From Cerrena zonata (taxonomy: Eukaryota; Basidiomycota; Agaricomycetes; Polyporales; Cerrenaceae): 64,000 nt of DNA. Below, piece by piece: positions 9,953-21,587 of the stretch. A model generated the notes under the pieces. That model was not told the DNA's origin, did no database searches, and worked only from the letters and a program-made list of their open reading frames with translations. Positions within the stretch are counted from its first letter, which is position 1, and each line of letters starts with the position of its first letter. Where the stretch lies: NCBI GenBank assembly GCA_038087015.1, contig JASBNA010000018.1:372001-436000 (forward strand), given 5' to 3'. The translations under genes and the position numbers were made by a program.

Positions 9953-10789
9953 CTGTTCACATTCGTACACTCCCATCTTCCGTTTATTCTATTTACCCCC
10001 GACCCTCCGACTCGCCCTCCGCTTTATCTTTGATATCCTTTTACCCTTTTGCCTTTATCTGATCCATGGCCTCTTATCGTAGCTGATTCTTTTAGATAGT
10101 TCCTTACCATGCATCTTCCCTTCCTGACATCGCCGATAGGCCTCTGATCATCAGCCCCGTAATATCTTTCTCATTTATCTCTTGTTTAATTACCTCGTAT
10201 TCTTTCCTCCCGTACCTTTCCACATGTCCTATGACTCCGACCCTATCCCTATCACACCATTCGCACATCACTCCCCTTCGTATTTTCTCTAAGTCCTCTA
10301 TTCCTTGTAGGAGTCTCGTAGTATAAATACTCGTCTCACTCGCTGTATTTCCTTAGTACGAAACTCGACTTTGATTCGTCCTCATACCTCCGATCTCCGT
10401 GTGATTCCCTGCTCCTCCGACTAGGACTTGACTTCGGTTTAGTCCACCGTCTTAACCTCTCTTTCTTTACTCGTCTTCTAGGACTTCCTAGTTGACACTC
10501 TGTAATCCGGCGAAACGTCCTAGTGACTATTCCGGTGTTCCTACTTACCTCCGTCTGCATCTTAGGTTTCCTACTTCCCCGACGTCTCCAACTTGCACTG
10601 TCTCTGAAATCCAGGGCTGTATCCTAGAAGGGCACAACATATAAGTTGAAGCCAAGCCCATTCGTATTTGACTATCTACATTACAGGTCCCGAGTCGCCG
10701 ACCAGTCACCGACTCGTATCCCTACCCTTCCCTCGCTCTCTCCTCCAAGCGACCTCCGCGTCGCTCCGAGACGGACCGTGACACAGTGA
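9953..10789 (+). other. LTR-like non-coding sequence, unassigned
   Basis: This stretch has no supported gene. It has a pyrimidine-rich upstream part and a TATA-like GTATAAATAC at about 10320, followed by a possible start region (CTCGTCTCACTCGC), which would suit an LTR promoter on the plus strand. It abuts the broken 3' end of the second gypsy element and may be the remnant of another retroelement. No second LTR copy was found in the window. Confidence 0.3.
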
Positions 10790-10809
10790 GAGACTATGGA
10801 CTCTATAGC

Positions 10810-12259
10810 CTATTCATTGTCCTTGTCTTCCAACTTGGCAACCTGGCTATCTAACCATCCAGGAAAAAGATGGTCATCATTAGCTACATGAATTCTAAGT
10901 AGCGAGGCATAAAATATATCATGAATGCCTCATCTCTTCAGATTCATGGGCAACTTGATTCGATAAGAATTATTACTGAAGTCCTTTATCACGCGGTAAG
11001 GGCCTATATATTTTGGGGTTAGTTTGCGAGCTAATCCTTTAGGCAATGAGATATTCTTGGTTGAAACATAGACCAAGTCCTGTTCTGCAAACGGAGCAGG
11101 CCATCTACGTCGATTTGCATCCTTGGTCTGCTTTGTTCTAGCCGCGATAATGCTGTCATGGGCCAACATGATAGCACTTTTAACTTGTTGAGCATATGCT
11201 TGGACCACAGGGTATTCATCTTTACCCGCATTGTCCCAGATCATTGATCTGGGCATTCTTCCCATGTTCAAGAAGAATGGTGTGTAACCAGTTGAATCTG
11301 ACCTGGCCAGGTTGATAGCAAATTCTATTGCTGGGAGCTTGGTTACCCAGTCCTTCTGAGAAGGTTTCACACATTGACGCAACATTTGTGTCACTGTCCG
11401 ATTTGCGCATTTGGTCGAGCCATCTGACTCAGGATGATAAGCACTTGATATTCTAAGTCGAACACCTATAAGCTTATGAAGATGTGCCCAAAATAGGCTT
11501 GTGAACAAAACATCACAGTCGCTCACAATTGACTGCGGTAAACCGTGATGCTTGTAGATCTCAGCAAATATCAATTCTGCAACATTTTTAGTGGTATAAT
11601 TATAATTTGTCCTGCTAGGAACCAGATGAATCATACCAGTAAGTAAATCAATTATAACTGTGATTGAATCAAAGCTTGCATCCCGACTTTTCGATTCCGG
11701 TAATGGTCCAACAAAGTCGACTCCTATTGACTCCCAAGGTCGACCAGGAATTTTGAGTGGATTCAACAGTCCATATGGTTTTTTGTTGCTTGGCTTGCTT
11801 CATCGGCAAGTCATACATGACTTGCAATAGGTTTTTATATCACTGTTCATAGACTTCCACCATACATGATCCCACAGAAAACATAATGTCTTATAGGATC
11901 CTAAGTGGGCCAATAGTGAGTGAGCATGTTCAATCAGTATTTCTCGCATATTACATCTGTTTACTACGATGTCAGGTATGCATAGATACTCACAATCTTT
12001 CTCTTTTAGGTATACCAATTTCACCATCTTCTTGTAGTGAAAATTCTTGAACTCCTTTGGGGACTTCAAGATAGTTGAGAAGAACTTGTCTTCGTCATAA
12101 CACCCTCGCAATGTGTAAGGTAAATCAATCATATCACCACTATCAGTGAGGAATTGAATGAACTGACTGTTCATTTCTTGTGACTTGCTAGTGTTTTCAC
12201 CCTCCGTATTCAACAAGGAGGGATCTGAGTGTACAGATGTGTCCGTTGATTGTGGATCA
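10810..12259 (-). pseudogene. Integrase region of the second gypsy element
   Basis: The zinc-binding part (HAHSLLAHLGS ... CKSCMTC, about 11945-11803) is followed after a TGA at 11800 by the catalytic core (VDFVGPLPESK, IVSDCDVLF, SSAYHPESDGS) and the C-terminal SH3-like part (KLTPKYIGPYRVIKDFSNNSY). The third catalytic residue is lost: the usual TER after HPxTDGS reads TKC, Glu to Lys by one G-to-A change, and the neighbouring Arg to Cys by C-to-T. DRD reads DCD. Stops TGA at 10930 and TAG at 10810 break the tail. It cannot encode active integrase. Upstream, the linker runs into the 715-bp MITE at 12260. Confidence 0.88.
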
Positions 12260-12974
12260 CACTGGACCATAGCCCAAATTTTAGGCTTCATAAAAGTAAG
12301 GTCAAATTTTATAAAAAGTCTCTTACAAAACATGATTTTAAGCACCTAAAAATTGTCAAAAAATGCAGAATTTCAGCAAAATTTGATGAATCATAAAATC
12401 CTTGGCTAATTCAGACTTTTGTATCTAATTTTTAGACTTTAGAAATATTAAATTTTTGCTTATTTTTTATTGGAGAAAAGTTTACTATGCAAAATTCAAA
12501 ATTTTGATGCATTTTTGTTTCTCCAAAAGTGATATAAAATTTAAACTGCTAATTTGGAAAAGTCAGTGATATTGCATACTTAAATATCTCTATCAGATAG
12601 TATAATTGACAGAGACTATGATTTACCAACAATAGTAGTCTATATCTTCTCCCTAGACTCTCTATTTATAACACTTTATTTTGATATATTCAATTATATT
12701 ATGATTTCTAGAGAAATAAAAGTATATCAAAATTTTGAATTTTGCATAGTAAACTTTTCTCCAATAAAAAATAAGCAAAAATTTAATATTTTTAAAGTCT
12801 AAAAATTAGATACAAAAGTCTGAATTAGCCAAGGATTTTATGATTCATCAAATTTTGCTGAAATTCTGCATTTTTTGACAATTTTTAGGTGCTTAAAATC
12901 ATGTTTTGTAAGAGACTTTTTATAAAATTTGACCTTACTTTTATGAAGCCTAAAATTTAGGCTACGATCCAGTG
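12260..12974. mobile_element. Fold-back MITE, 715 bp, copy 3
   Basis: Starts CACTGGACCATAGCCC, ends CCAGTG, with TCA on both sides (12257-12259 and 12975-12977). Inserted in the pol linker of the second gypsy element; the frame reads through when it is removed. A spurious minus-strand ORF start at 12345 lies inside its left arm. Confidence 0.9.
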
Positions 12975-13021
12975 TCAGTCAATGGAGGAGGAATCACGCC
13001 CTCCTGTCATTGTCCATGCAG

Positions 13022-13395
13022 CACTGGGCCGGAAACCAGATTCTAGGGCCAATAAAAAGGTGGAAAATCAGTCATAAAATGTAATGATTTTCAAGTAACT
13101 TTTCAGTCAAAAAAACAAAATAAAATTCAAAGTTCTTGCAACATTCTGTGTATAAAAGAAATAAATCTAAAACTTTAAGTTTTTATTACAAAGGAAATGT
13201 GTCTTGAGTGGAAATCTACAGTTTTAAGCTTTATATTTCATAAAGGTTTTATTTAATTCTTATATCCACAAAATGCTATTAGAACTTTGAATTCTATTTT
13301 ATTTTTTTACTAGAAAAGTTACTTGAAAATCATTACATTTTATGACTGATTTTCTACCTTTTTATTAGGCCTAGAATCTGGTTTCCAGCCCAGTG
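13022..13395. mobile_element. Second fold-back MITE family, 374 bp
   Basis: Starts CACTGGGCCGGAAACCAG and ends in the complementary CTGGTTTCCAGCCCAGTG; flanked by CAG on both sides (13019-13021 and 13396-13398). Long inverted arms contain CAGTCATAAAATGTAATGAT and its complement. It shares the CACTGG ends and 3-bp duplication with the 715-bp family but not the internal sequence, so it is a related but separate family. Confidence 0.85.
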
Positions 13396-13835
13396 CAGAC
13401 CATGGAGAACAACATGCTGGATATGTTTCGAGAATTCATGAGATGTCTCTGGACATCCACTTTCTACAGGTGGGACCGCAGCTCATGCTCGCTATGGCTT
13501 AGCCATGGCCGTCACAGGTGGAGCCTTCTCATTCTCAATGGAAGGGAGATGCACAAATGTGCCAACTCACTCGTGATGCCGAACAGACCGAGAGAAGAGT
13601 GGGCTCTGACCAAGTGGCCTGTGGTGATCTGTCAAAGGTGAATGATGGATAGAAGGAGCATCCTCTAAGGGCGCTGAAGATGACTGGTCGAGACAAGACC
13701 AACTCTCATATGTAGCCTTCCTTTCCTCATCCCCCGCCCCTCACTTTTTTGTTATGAGTAGGACATCGAGTAGCTGGTGCGCATGAAGGTGCATAGCAAA
13801 TGCCTCAACACCAACGTAAACAGGGGTCGAAACAT

Positions 13836-14550
13836 CACTGGATCGTAGCCCAAATTTTAGGCTTCATAAAAGTAAGGTAAAGTTTTATAAAAATTCTCTT
13901 ACAAAATATGATTTTTAGCACCCAGAAATTGTCAAAAAATGTAGAATTTTAGCAGAATTTGATGAACTATAAAAACCTGTGCCAATTTAGCTTTTTGTAT
14001 TCAATTTTTAGAGTTCAAAAAAGCTTAATTTTGATATATTTTTTATTAAAGAAAAACTTACTCTGCAAAATTCAAAATTTTGATACACTTTTATTTTTCC
14101 AAAGATGATTTAAAATTTAAACTGATAATTTGGCAAGATAAGAAGTATTGCATATCTTACTACATATATTAGATAGTAGAATTGATAGAGACCAGGATTT
14201 ACTAAGAGCAGTTATCTATATCTTCTCTTTAGCCTCTTTATTTATAAAACCTTATTTTGATATATACAATTATATTAGGATTTTTGAAGAAATAAAAATG
14301 TATCAAAATTTTGAATTTTGCATAGTGAAATTTTCTCTAATGAAAAATAAACAGAAATTGAACATTTCTAAAGTCTAAAAATTGAATACAAAAGGCTGAA
14401 TTTGCACAGATTTTTGTAGTTTATCAAATTCTGCTAAAATTCTACATTTTTTGACAATTTCTGAGTGCTGAAAATCATGTTTTGTAAGAAAATTTTTATA
14501 AAATTTTACCTTACTTTTATGAAGCCTAAAATTTGGGCTACGATCCAGTG
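13836..14550. mobile_element. Fold-back MITE, 715 bp, copy 4
   Basis: Starts CACTGGATCGTAGCCC, ends CCAGTG, with CAT on both sides (13833-13835 and 14551-14553). Inserted just after RNase H in the second gypsy element; the pol frame continues exactly across the duplication. This copy differs from copies 2 and 3 in its arms (for example ACCCAGAAATTGTC), indicating a different sub-lineage. Confidence 0.9.
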
Positions 14551-14553
14551 CAT

Positions 14554-15998
14554 GTAGCTGGTCCCCGTCATCATATTTGGTATATTCAGATGGTGCCCGA
14601 ACAGTACCAGGTGAGTCAAAGGAGTATATTCAAGACAAGGCATCCGCCAATACGTTCTCAGTCCCAGGTAGATACTGGACAACAAAATCAAATTCCGAAA
14701 TCTTCTCGAGCCAACAAGCTTGTTGCCCGGAGAGATTTCATTGGCTTAACAGGTGAGTCGAGCCCTTATGATCTGTTACCCATGTGAAATAACAACCAAG
14801 AAGAATCTCGCGATGGTGTAGCATGGATTCGACCCCAGCGAGCATCTCAATCTCGTGTACAGGATAGTTGGCTTGTGTGGAGGACAACTTTGCTGAATAG
14901 AATGCCGCAACATGTCCATTGCAAAAGTCAGCTCCTTGTATGACCACACCAGCCACTCCTGCTATGGAGCCATCGGTAACCAACCAAATGGGAGCTCCTT
15001 TGGGCAAATAATCAAGGGGCATCCGACAATGTTCACAATGTGCATAGACAAGTTGTTTGACTTCATCGAAGGCACGTTGGTGAGTGAATTCCCACTTGAC
15101 ACTACTTTCCAACCCTGTTAATGAGGTGAGAATTCCCATAGGGATTTGAACAGTTGCAATATCATTGGCCAGGTACCCTACGGATCCTAGAAACCCACGC
15201 AAGAGCTCCTTATTGATAGATACCTTTCAATTCAACACATTGTCAATTTTTTCTGGATCCATCTGAATACCTTGGTCATCCACAATATGACCAAGAACCT
15301 TCATTTCTTTGCAGAGAAACTTCAACTTCCCTGCACTAAGGTAGAGTTTCTCCCTCGCAAGAATATCAAGAACTGTTTTAACATGCTGAATATGGTCCTT
15401 CAAGGTATCTGAGTAGATCACGATGTCATCTAAATAGACATCCATGAAAACAGAGATGAATAGACCAAATATATGGTTCATTAACGTCTGGTAGGTTGCA
15501 ACTGCATTGCAATCACCTTGTTGGAGTACAAGACTGACCATATTACCATCTGGCATAGTCATTGCAGTATGATCAACATGTTCAGGTTCCACCCGAATAT
15601 GTTCATATGCATCCTTTCCATCAATCAAAGAACAATATGGTTTTCGAGAAACTCGATGCAAAATTCCATCCATATCAGGTAAGGGAGAAGTTACTTTGTG
15701 TGTATTTTTATTACGCTCACGTAAATCTACAACACAACGAAGCTTATGAGGCATGTCTTTAACACCAGTCCCAGATTTAGTTAATAGGAGCATGGGCAAA
15801 GCATTCCTTGCTGTCATCATCTTCCACCTCCCAGATTGGAGATAGGCATCCCATTTCTCGATCCAACTCGACCGATGAGCATCAGGACAATGAGATGGCC
15901 TCCACGAATAGGTCTTCATAAGGTCTTTAAGAAGGATGGTATGATTGATTTCGCGAAGTGGAGGTAATGGTGAGTCACTTGCTTCTTTACAAATGGGA
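14554..15998 (-). pseudogene. Reverse transcriptase and RNase H of the second gypsy element
   Basis: The RT segment (15919-15227) contains the palm motif DVYLDDIVIYSD (YLDD active site). The RNase H segment (15202-14738) has VTDGSIAG, VHEIEMLAG and VTDHKG as the Asp-Glu-Asp triad. The linker then reads VQYLPGTENVLADALS before a TGA at 14630. TGA codons at 15227 (where the family usually has Trp) and 14738 (usually Arg) interrupt the frame. All segments are in one frame, so only point stops separate them. Confidence 0.88.
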
Positions 15999-16021
15999 GC
16001 CGCATACTCACGAAGCCATGT

Positions 16022-17566
16022 TCAAGTAGTTTCGAGTTGATCCTTGAAGAGGTCCGCAGCCCAAGACTCTAGTACTCGAATATGCTTGCCCTGGATCTTC
16101 AAGGCCTGTGCTGAACCGATCGAGACAGTCATCAGGTTGAATCCTAGCATGACCTGATGTTGGAACATAAACGGAGTCCCAAGAATAAGGTCATAGTTGA
16201 GTAAGTTTATGATATCAAAATATTGTGGACTTCTAATACCTTGGTAAGAGAGTTCTGCATTACAACCAAGATTGATTTTCACACGAGAGCCTTGCACAGC
16301 AAGGTGAACAGGTAAAGGTTTCTCCAGTTCAAAAGCTTTGATATTCAATTGATGAGCCAATTTCGCAGACATAAAGTCTGCCAATGAACCGGAATCAATC
16401 AAAGCTCTCGCAGATTGACCATTAATATTGACAACAACAACTGCTGGTTCAGGAATGAGATGTTTAAAGTCTCGCGGAGTCCCTGAGTTCCGTTGAACTG
16501 CAGAAATGGAAGGTGCAGCACCTGGACCGGCAGCCATCAAGTGTAAGTCACCGAATAAGTTATGATCACAATATAACTTCTCACTTTCAATAATGCCAGT
16601 TTCGAGCATAGCACGGCAAGCAGCAGTCGCATACCAATTCCCTAAAGTGAAGTCTGGCCGTTGGAGAAGAGCAACAGGGAGAAAGACAGTGAGCTTAAGG
16701 TAAGCATCAATAATAGTCAGAAGGCGATCTGACTGAGAGAAGCATTCAAAGCGAAGTGGTCGCCATCTTGAATCCTCAACTATCGGTCTAGGCCAAGGGA
16801 GAAGTGAATTTAATTGTCGCTGTGTCTCCCTTATATAAGTGTTCCTGAGATGAGCAATGTCGAGAGGAGGAACTACTGCAGTTGAAATAAATTGCTCCAT
16901 GACTTGGAGTCGATACCAAGATGGTAAGTCAAACTCAGAGTCCTGTATCAATTCCACATCAATTAACACGTCTTCTTCAATATCAGAATGCATAATGACA
17001 TAGTGTCGTCCCTCTATGGCATACACTAGGAGCGAATCTACATCATGTTCATCAGTCTCCCAGTAAGGGCCATGTTCGAAAAGTACTCGTTGAGCATTTT
17101 CAGCAAAGACATCTCCTATCCGAGTGACAGGACCACCTTCTTTACAGGTGATTGGGAGACACAAAGGAGGAGACCCATCTGATTCAATCACTGTGTCAGA
17201 GTTAGAAGACTCTGAAGTAACTTGGAGGTTATCCGATACAATCTGAGAAGCAAGAACCTCCATGTTTCGAGTATACAAAGCGATCTTCTCATCGCTTCGT
17301 TGTATTTCGCCATTGATAAAGTCAAGATGATCAGCATAGCATTTGATTTGGCAGTTCTGATAAATGATTTTCTTGTCATACAAGCCAACCAAGGCTTCAA
17401 GAGTTGAAATAAGGTCTTGCCGTTGGGTACTGATCTCAACCTCAATATCCATTAACTCATCATTCTCTGATACATCACCAGGAAGTTCATTGAAGAAACC
17501 GATGTGATTTACAACCCCTTCAGTCAATACGGAACTAATATATAGTATGAGATAGGGCGCCAACAT
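16022..17566 (-). pseudogene. Gag-like region and aspartic protease of the second gypsy element
   Basis: This open frame of 514 codons ends with TGA at 16022; the frame continues into RT beyond it. Residues 45-110 form a likely coiled coil (RQDLISTLEALVGLYDKK). The middle part is unrecognised. Residues about 385-480 are a retropepsin: ARALIDSGSLADFMS carries the catalytic Asp, and LNYDLILGTPFM the conserved hydrophobic-Gly motif. There is no CCHC knuckle. The first ATG (17566) overlaps the primer-binding site, so the true start is more likely the Met before DIEVEIST about 38 codons later. Confidence 0.8.
17556..17562 (-). other. Primer-binding site of the second gypsy element (TGGCGCC)
   Basis: Minus strand TGGCGCC follows the presumed LTR end. 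A homologous site (CGGCGCC) follows an LTR ending CCACA at 32414 on the plus strand. Both are followed by similar sequence containing TATTGACTGAAGGGGTTG. The imperfect repeat ATATATAGTATGAGAT occurs on both sides (about 17539-17554 and 17572-17587). Confidence 0.55.
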
Positions 17567-18211
17567 TACCTATATATAGTATGAGATTGTCGAGCTCGAA
17601 AATACCATCTGGGTGGGCTGTGAGACTGAGATGGGCTATCTGAAAGTGTGAGGTGCTATGAGAGATAGGCAATCTCAGAGTGTGGTTGAATTGAGGAGAT
17701 GGTCAATCTGGAACTACTGAGGTGCATGGTACTTCAGATTGGCAATCTTAAGCGGTAAGAGTGAATAGGGAGATAGTTGGATAGCCAATCTAAAGCTAAG
17801 AGAAAGGAGGGTGGGTGGTAGCCCGAGATAGATAGTCTGGGCACGAGAACGATGCTGGTGGACTGTTCGAGATGGGCAATCTTGAAGTAGTGTTGGCGGG
17901 ACAGACCATCTGGTAAGGGGATGGGACCTGGGATCGAGTCTTGGATGGGGTATCTGAGAGAGGGGTTGAAAAAGGGGTATTATGCGATTTGTTTTAGACT
18001 TTGTCAGGCAAGTTAGTGAGTATCTGGAAGTGCTGTGGAGACGTATGAGGGTAGACAATGTGTATAAAAAATGTGAAATGATTTCAAATGGTCTCTGATG
18101 CAATGCTGACTTGATATAAGCCCGAAATGAATAGTTTTGACTTTGGGGGGTCGAGGAGAAGAAAGGCTAAAATACGCTAGAGTGCAGTTCACGGTATAAA
18201 ATTAGTATCTG
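17567..18211 (-). repeat. 5' LTR region of the second gypsy element with spaced near-palindromes
   Basis: Nine near-palindromic words of the type AGATGGGCAATCT occur at about 17628, 17662, 17696, 17735, 17770, 17825, 17869, 17901 and 17943, spaced mostly 34-55 bp apart. They would lie in the transcribed or promoter part of the LTR. The same arrangement occurs in a second LTR fragment at 32148-32394. A TATA-like TTTTTTATACAC lies on the minus strand near 18070. The outer LTR end is not defined; the hAT element at 18220 may have inserted in or near it. Confidence 0.55.
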
Positions 18212-18410
18212 TGGGGAGCTAATGGTCTGCACGAGTAATAGATACCCATGGGTACTCATAAGTAGATCCATCAAAATACTCATGAGTATGCGACTCATGA
18301 GTCCCAGTCAGTTCACATGACTTGACTCACATGAATCCAAGTGTGACATTTCAGCACCATAAGTATACTCATAAGTACTTGCCAACATATGAGAGTAAAA
18401 ATTGTATTTT

Positions 18411-21400
18411 CTACTCAATATCTGACTCAAGATCTATATATACATTTGGAACCTTTGTGACCTTTGTACGTTTATTTCTTTCCTTCATAGAGGAGACAAT
18501 ATTGTTCTCCTGTATTAGCCCAGGAACTCCAGCCCATGATCCAAATACGGTGCCACAACGAACAGATTGATCGCTCAAGGCATGTCGGCGCTTCGACACA
18601 GTGAGACCGCCATGTGAGAACGCACGTTCGATGTCGGTTGATGCAGCTATAAGAAGAGCCAAGAGTTAGTGTGATAATAGACAATAAAAGATGAAGGAAT
18701 AGCATACCTGGGGCTGAGAGGAAATCCAGAGCCATCTGCGCTAATGGATTACCACCAGAAAGCTGTAAGGACCAATACTGAATTGGGTCCAGGCGCACCC
18801 CAACAATGGGTGCCTCAAGGTATGCTGTCAATGCATCAACATCTGCATCAACATTTAACCCAAAGCTATCAATGTCCTCATGATAACGTTTGCGTTTCTT
18901 TGCCTATGCAATAGTTAGCATAGTTACAAGGCATATAAAGGTACATAGATAACATACCGCTATGCCCGATACCGCCGAAGATTGAGACTGCGTCTGACTA
19001 TCCCCTTCTGTGTTGTTCTCAGTTGTTGTCTTGTAATACCGTTCCCACTGATCGCGTACGATTTCTTCTGCCATCTCGATCCAGGAGGCTTCCCATCGCT
19101 GGCGGCGGAAATACTCTAGTTTGTAACGGGGGTGTAGAACTAGAAGGGGTTTCATTAGTACGCACAGCCGTGGAAAATGATTGAAACACGTACCCATAGC
19201 TATGTGGTACATGACAGAGTCATCGGTCTTCGAGTAGTACTTGTTGAGCACCCGAAGACCACGCACCGCTGCCACACGTACAGACTGATGATTTGAGCTG
19301 TCCGCAATAGCATCTTCAAGGAGAGTCGTACACGAGTCGATGAGGGGTATGACATGATGTAAGAGTGGTGTACCAGCCTGTGAGACAATCTGCGTAGCCT
19401 CGAGAAACCCCTAAATACAATAAATATGTTCAGACAGTAATAGCAGAGACACGTTGAGTTATCACTTACTTGCAGAAGGTTTTCGAGCTGAGTAAGGATC
19501 GTCCACTCAATGGTACTCAGCTTGTACATGCGAAGGCCTTTGTTTCCACGCTTGTCGTATTTTGACAGAGAAACAAGCTTCTCAATAGGAGCTCGTAAAA
19601 TAAGGGCACGTTCAATAGCCTCTGTGAGAGAGTTCCATCTGGTTTTAACCCACCGTATCAGTTGTTTCGGTTCCATACCAGACTTCTCACAGCATGAATG
19701 AAGTTCCTCGCGCAATGTTGGCGAGTGAAAGACCCGTTTAGCAAGCTCCGCAATCTAGACGTGTCATATTCAGTTCAATATAGATAACTATGGAATGTAT
19801 GATCACGTACCTTTGTGACCGCTGTCTGACCTTCCTTCTGCTGGCCATCCGACAGGGCATACAGCTTCTCAACCTCTGAGATGATATTCATAATATCATC
19901 TTCATCGGCAGCGGCAGCGTCTGGATCGAGGTCGTAGTCTCCGTCTTCGTCTTCAGGGTCATCTTCAGTCGTTACTGGTAACTCATCATCGTCTTCATCT
20001 TCGTGATCGAAACCATCTGCGTCTTGATCGGGTACATGAAGCTTCCGTGCAAATGTAGAGAGAATTGCCTGGTGTAATAATACTAAGGAGGCTTCGATAC
20101 GGAGTGATGGTGTGAGGACAAACCTTGACAATAAGATTCAAAATATGAGCGAAGCAACGTATGCGGCTTTCCTTGCCACACCACCCGTTGAGCTCGAGTT
20201 CAACCTCGTCGAGTAAGGTGTCATTGTTCGATGCATTGTCACAAGCAATGCCGAGTATCTAGAGAATGTGACATCATGGTTAATATATACACATTGCCGT
20301 AGCAAGAGATAGTAGTATAAGATACAAACCTTGTTGTGGATACCATAGCCCTTCAAGCATTCGATGAGCTTCTCAGCGAGATACTTGCCTGTATGGCCCT
20401 TCGTAAGTCTGTGAACATGTGCATGAGTTAACAAATCTGCACGGTGAGGAAAGAGAGACATACCGAATGAAATCCAATATGAACGATTGAATGTGCCCAT
20501 CTACGACACGTTGAATCGTAATACCTAAGAAGGAGATTACGTTGGGGGAGGTCCACCCGTCAATACAGATATGGATCCGTCCAGTATAGTCCTATGACAT
20601 ATGTCAGTGGTGGAGAAGTGAACCGATATGTTGGTAAAGGACAGACCTTCAAGTGACTCGAGACATCTGTGCGTGCACGATCGAAGATGAACCGCACATC
20701 TCGAGAGACAGTCGTAGGATGTGGGACCTCAACACGGCCATGAAGCATTCGGAAGATGCGTAATAAGGCCTCATCTTGTACGATTATAAATGGTCGGTGG
20801 TTACGAGATACCCACAATGCAAGTAGATAGCGGAATAGAGCCTTGTTGTATGTTGAACCTTGGGCATAGTCGTTGATGCCTTCGCCTGGGGCTGCCACTT
20901 TACCTTCGCAGGTATCAGCGTGACGTTTTAGATTGCTGGTACCTTCATCGTGACGTGAACGCGAGACAGCTATGGACCTATTTTTACAGAACCATCAGTG
21001 TGTTTCAAGAGGATGAGAGTGAAATAAGAAAAAACGTACGGTGTTGTCTTGCATACAAATTTGTATCGGATGGTGTCCTTGTCTTTGATGATAACCGGAG
21101 GGCGGAAGTGATCATACACACGCGATTTCCACTTGGCCTGCTGCAGCTCTAGTGACAATAATACAAATGGTGTCAGATGAGACTGTGTAAATATGAACCC
21201 AGACAATGGAGTACGTACTTAATACAGCCTCGGGTGATGTTGTAGCAGTCTTATAACGTGCATTGAACTTGGCGGTTGTTAGCGATACTTCTCATGTGGA
21301 GCTTGTGTTCGTGCTACTAGTAGGGCCTGGTGTAAGTTCTACCACCTCGGGACTTGAGCTCCTGCTTCGCTCAGAGGGAGCATTGCCATTAGCAGGGTTC

Positions 21401-21587
21401 GCCTTGCTACGTTTAGATGGGCCGCGCTCGGGCAAAGGATCTGACATGACCCTCGGAGTGTGGCAATGCCTTGTTGGTGCAAGAGGGATCTATACAGAAA
21501 GCAGTCCTCAGCGCACTCACAAGTGGCAGTACGTACCTTGTGAGATATCTCTGATCTCATTCGTTCAACCCCGCCCCTTGTATCCAT
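18411..21587 (-). pseudogene. hAT transposase, about ten exons, one in-frame TGA
   Basis: Exon 1 starts at 21587 (MDTRGGVERM) and is spliced (intron 21536-21490) to an exon beginning at 21489. Further exons encode a BED-type DNA-binding region (KWKSRVYDHFRPP, then TSNLKRHADTC), the RNase H-like core with ICIDGWTSPN and IACDNASNNDTL (first two catalytic acids), HILNLIVK, an acidic insertion (20010-19870), WVKTRWNSLTEAIERA, VLHPRYKLEYF, and the C-terminal dimerisation motif ASTDIERAFSHGGLTVSKRR near 18640-18580. Introns are about 45-70 nt with GT..AG ends. One in-frame TGA at 21294-21292 breaks the second exon, explicable by CGA to TGA. Apart from that I saw no lesion, so the copy is dead or nearly so. 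Confidence 0.8.

Larger units (their letters stand above)
10790..17566 (-). mobile_element. Second Ty3/gypsy retrotransposon, decayed and carrying three nested MITEs
   Basis: From right to left on the minus strand: primer-binding site, gag/protease, RT, RNase H, integrase. All segments fall in one reading frame once three insertions (12260-12974, 13022-13395, 13836-14550) and one copy of each 3-bp duplication are subtracted (718+377+718 bp). The pieces at 13396-13835 and 12975-13021 are the pol linker between RNase H and integrase. The frame carries TGA stops at 16022, 15227, 14738, 14630, 13741, 13007, 11800 and 10930 and a TAG at 10810, and no frameshift was needed. The element family differs from the intact one at the left (YLDD rather than YMDD, no chromodomain seen). 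Confidence 0.85.

Noticed and set aside
9867..10082. Plus-strand ORF starting in MITE copy 2
   Set aside because: It starts inside the MITE arm and runs into unrelated flanking sequence; the same start appears at other MITE copies.
10810..17566. Many in-frame TGA codons might mean TGA is a sense codon in this organism
   Set aside because: The intact gypsy pol and the three F-box-like genes have no internal TGA over thousands of codons, and pol itself ends in TGA. The TGAs cluster in clearly decayed copies that also have TAG and lost catalytic residues.
17628..17955. Spaced repeats resembling a CRISPR array
   Set aside because: The repeats are short, imperfect and unevenly spaced, lie in an LTR of a eukaryotic retrotransposon, and no cas-like gene exists.
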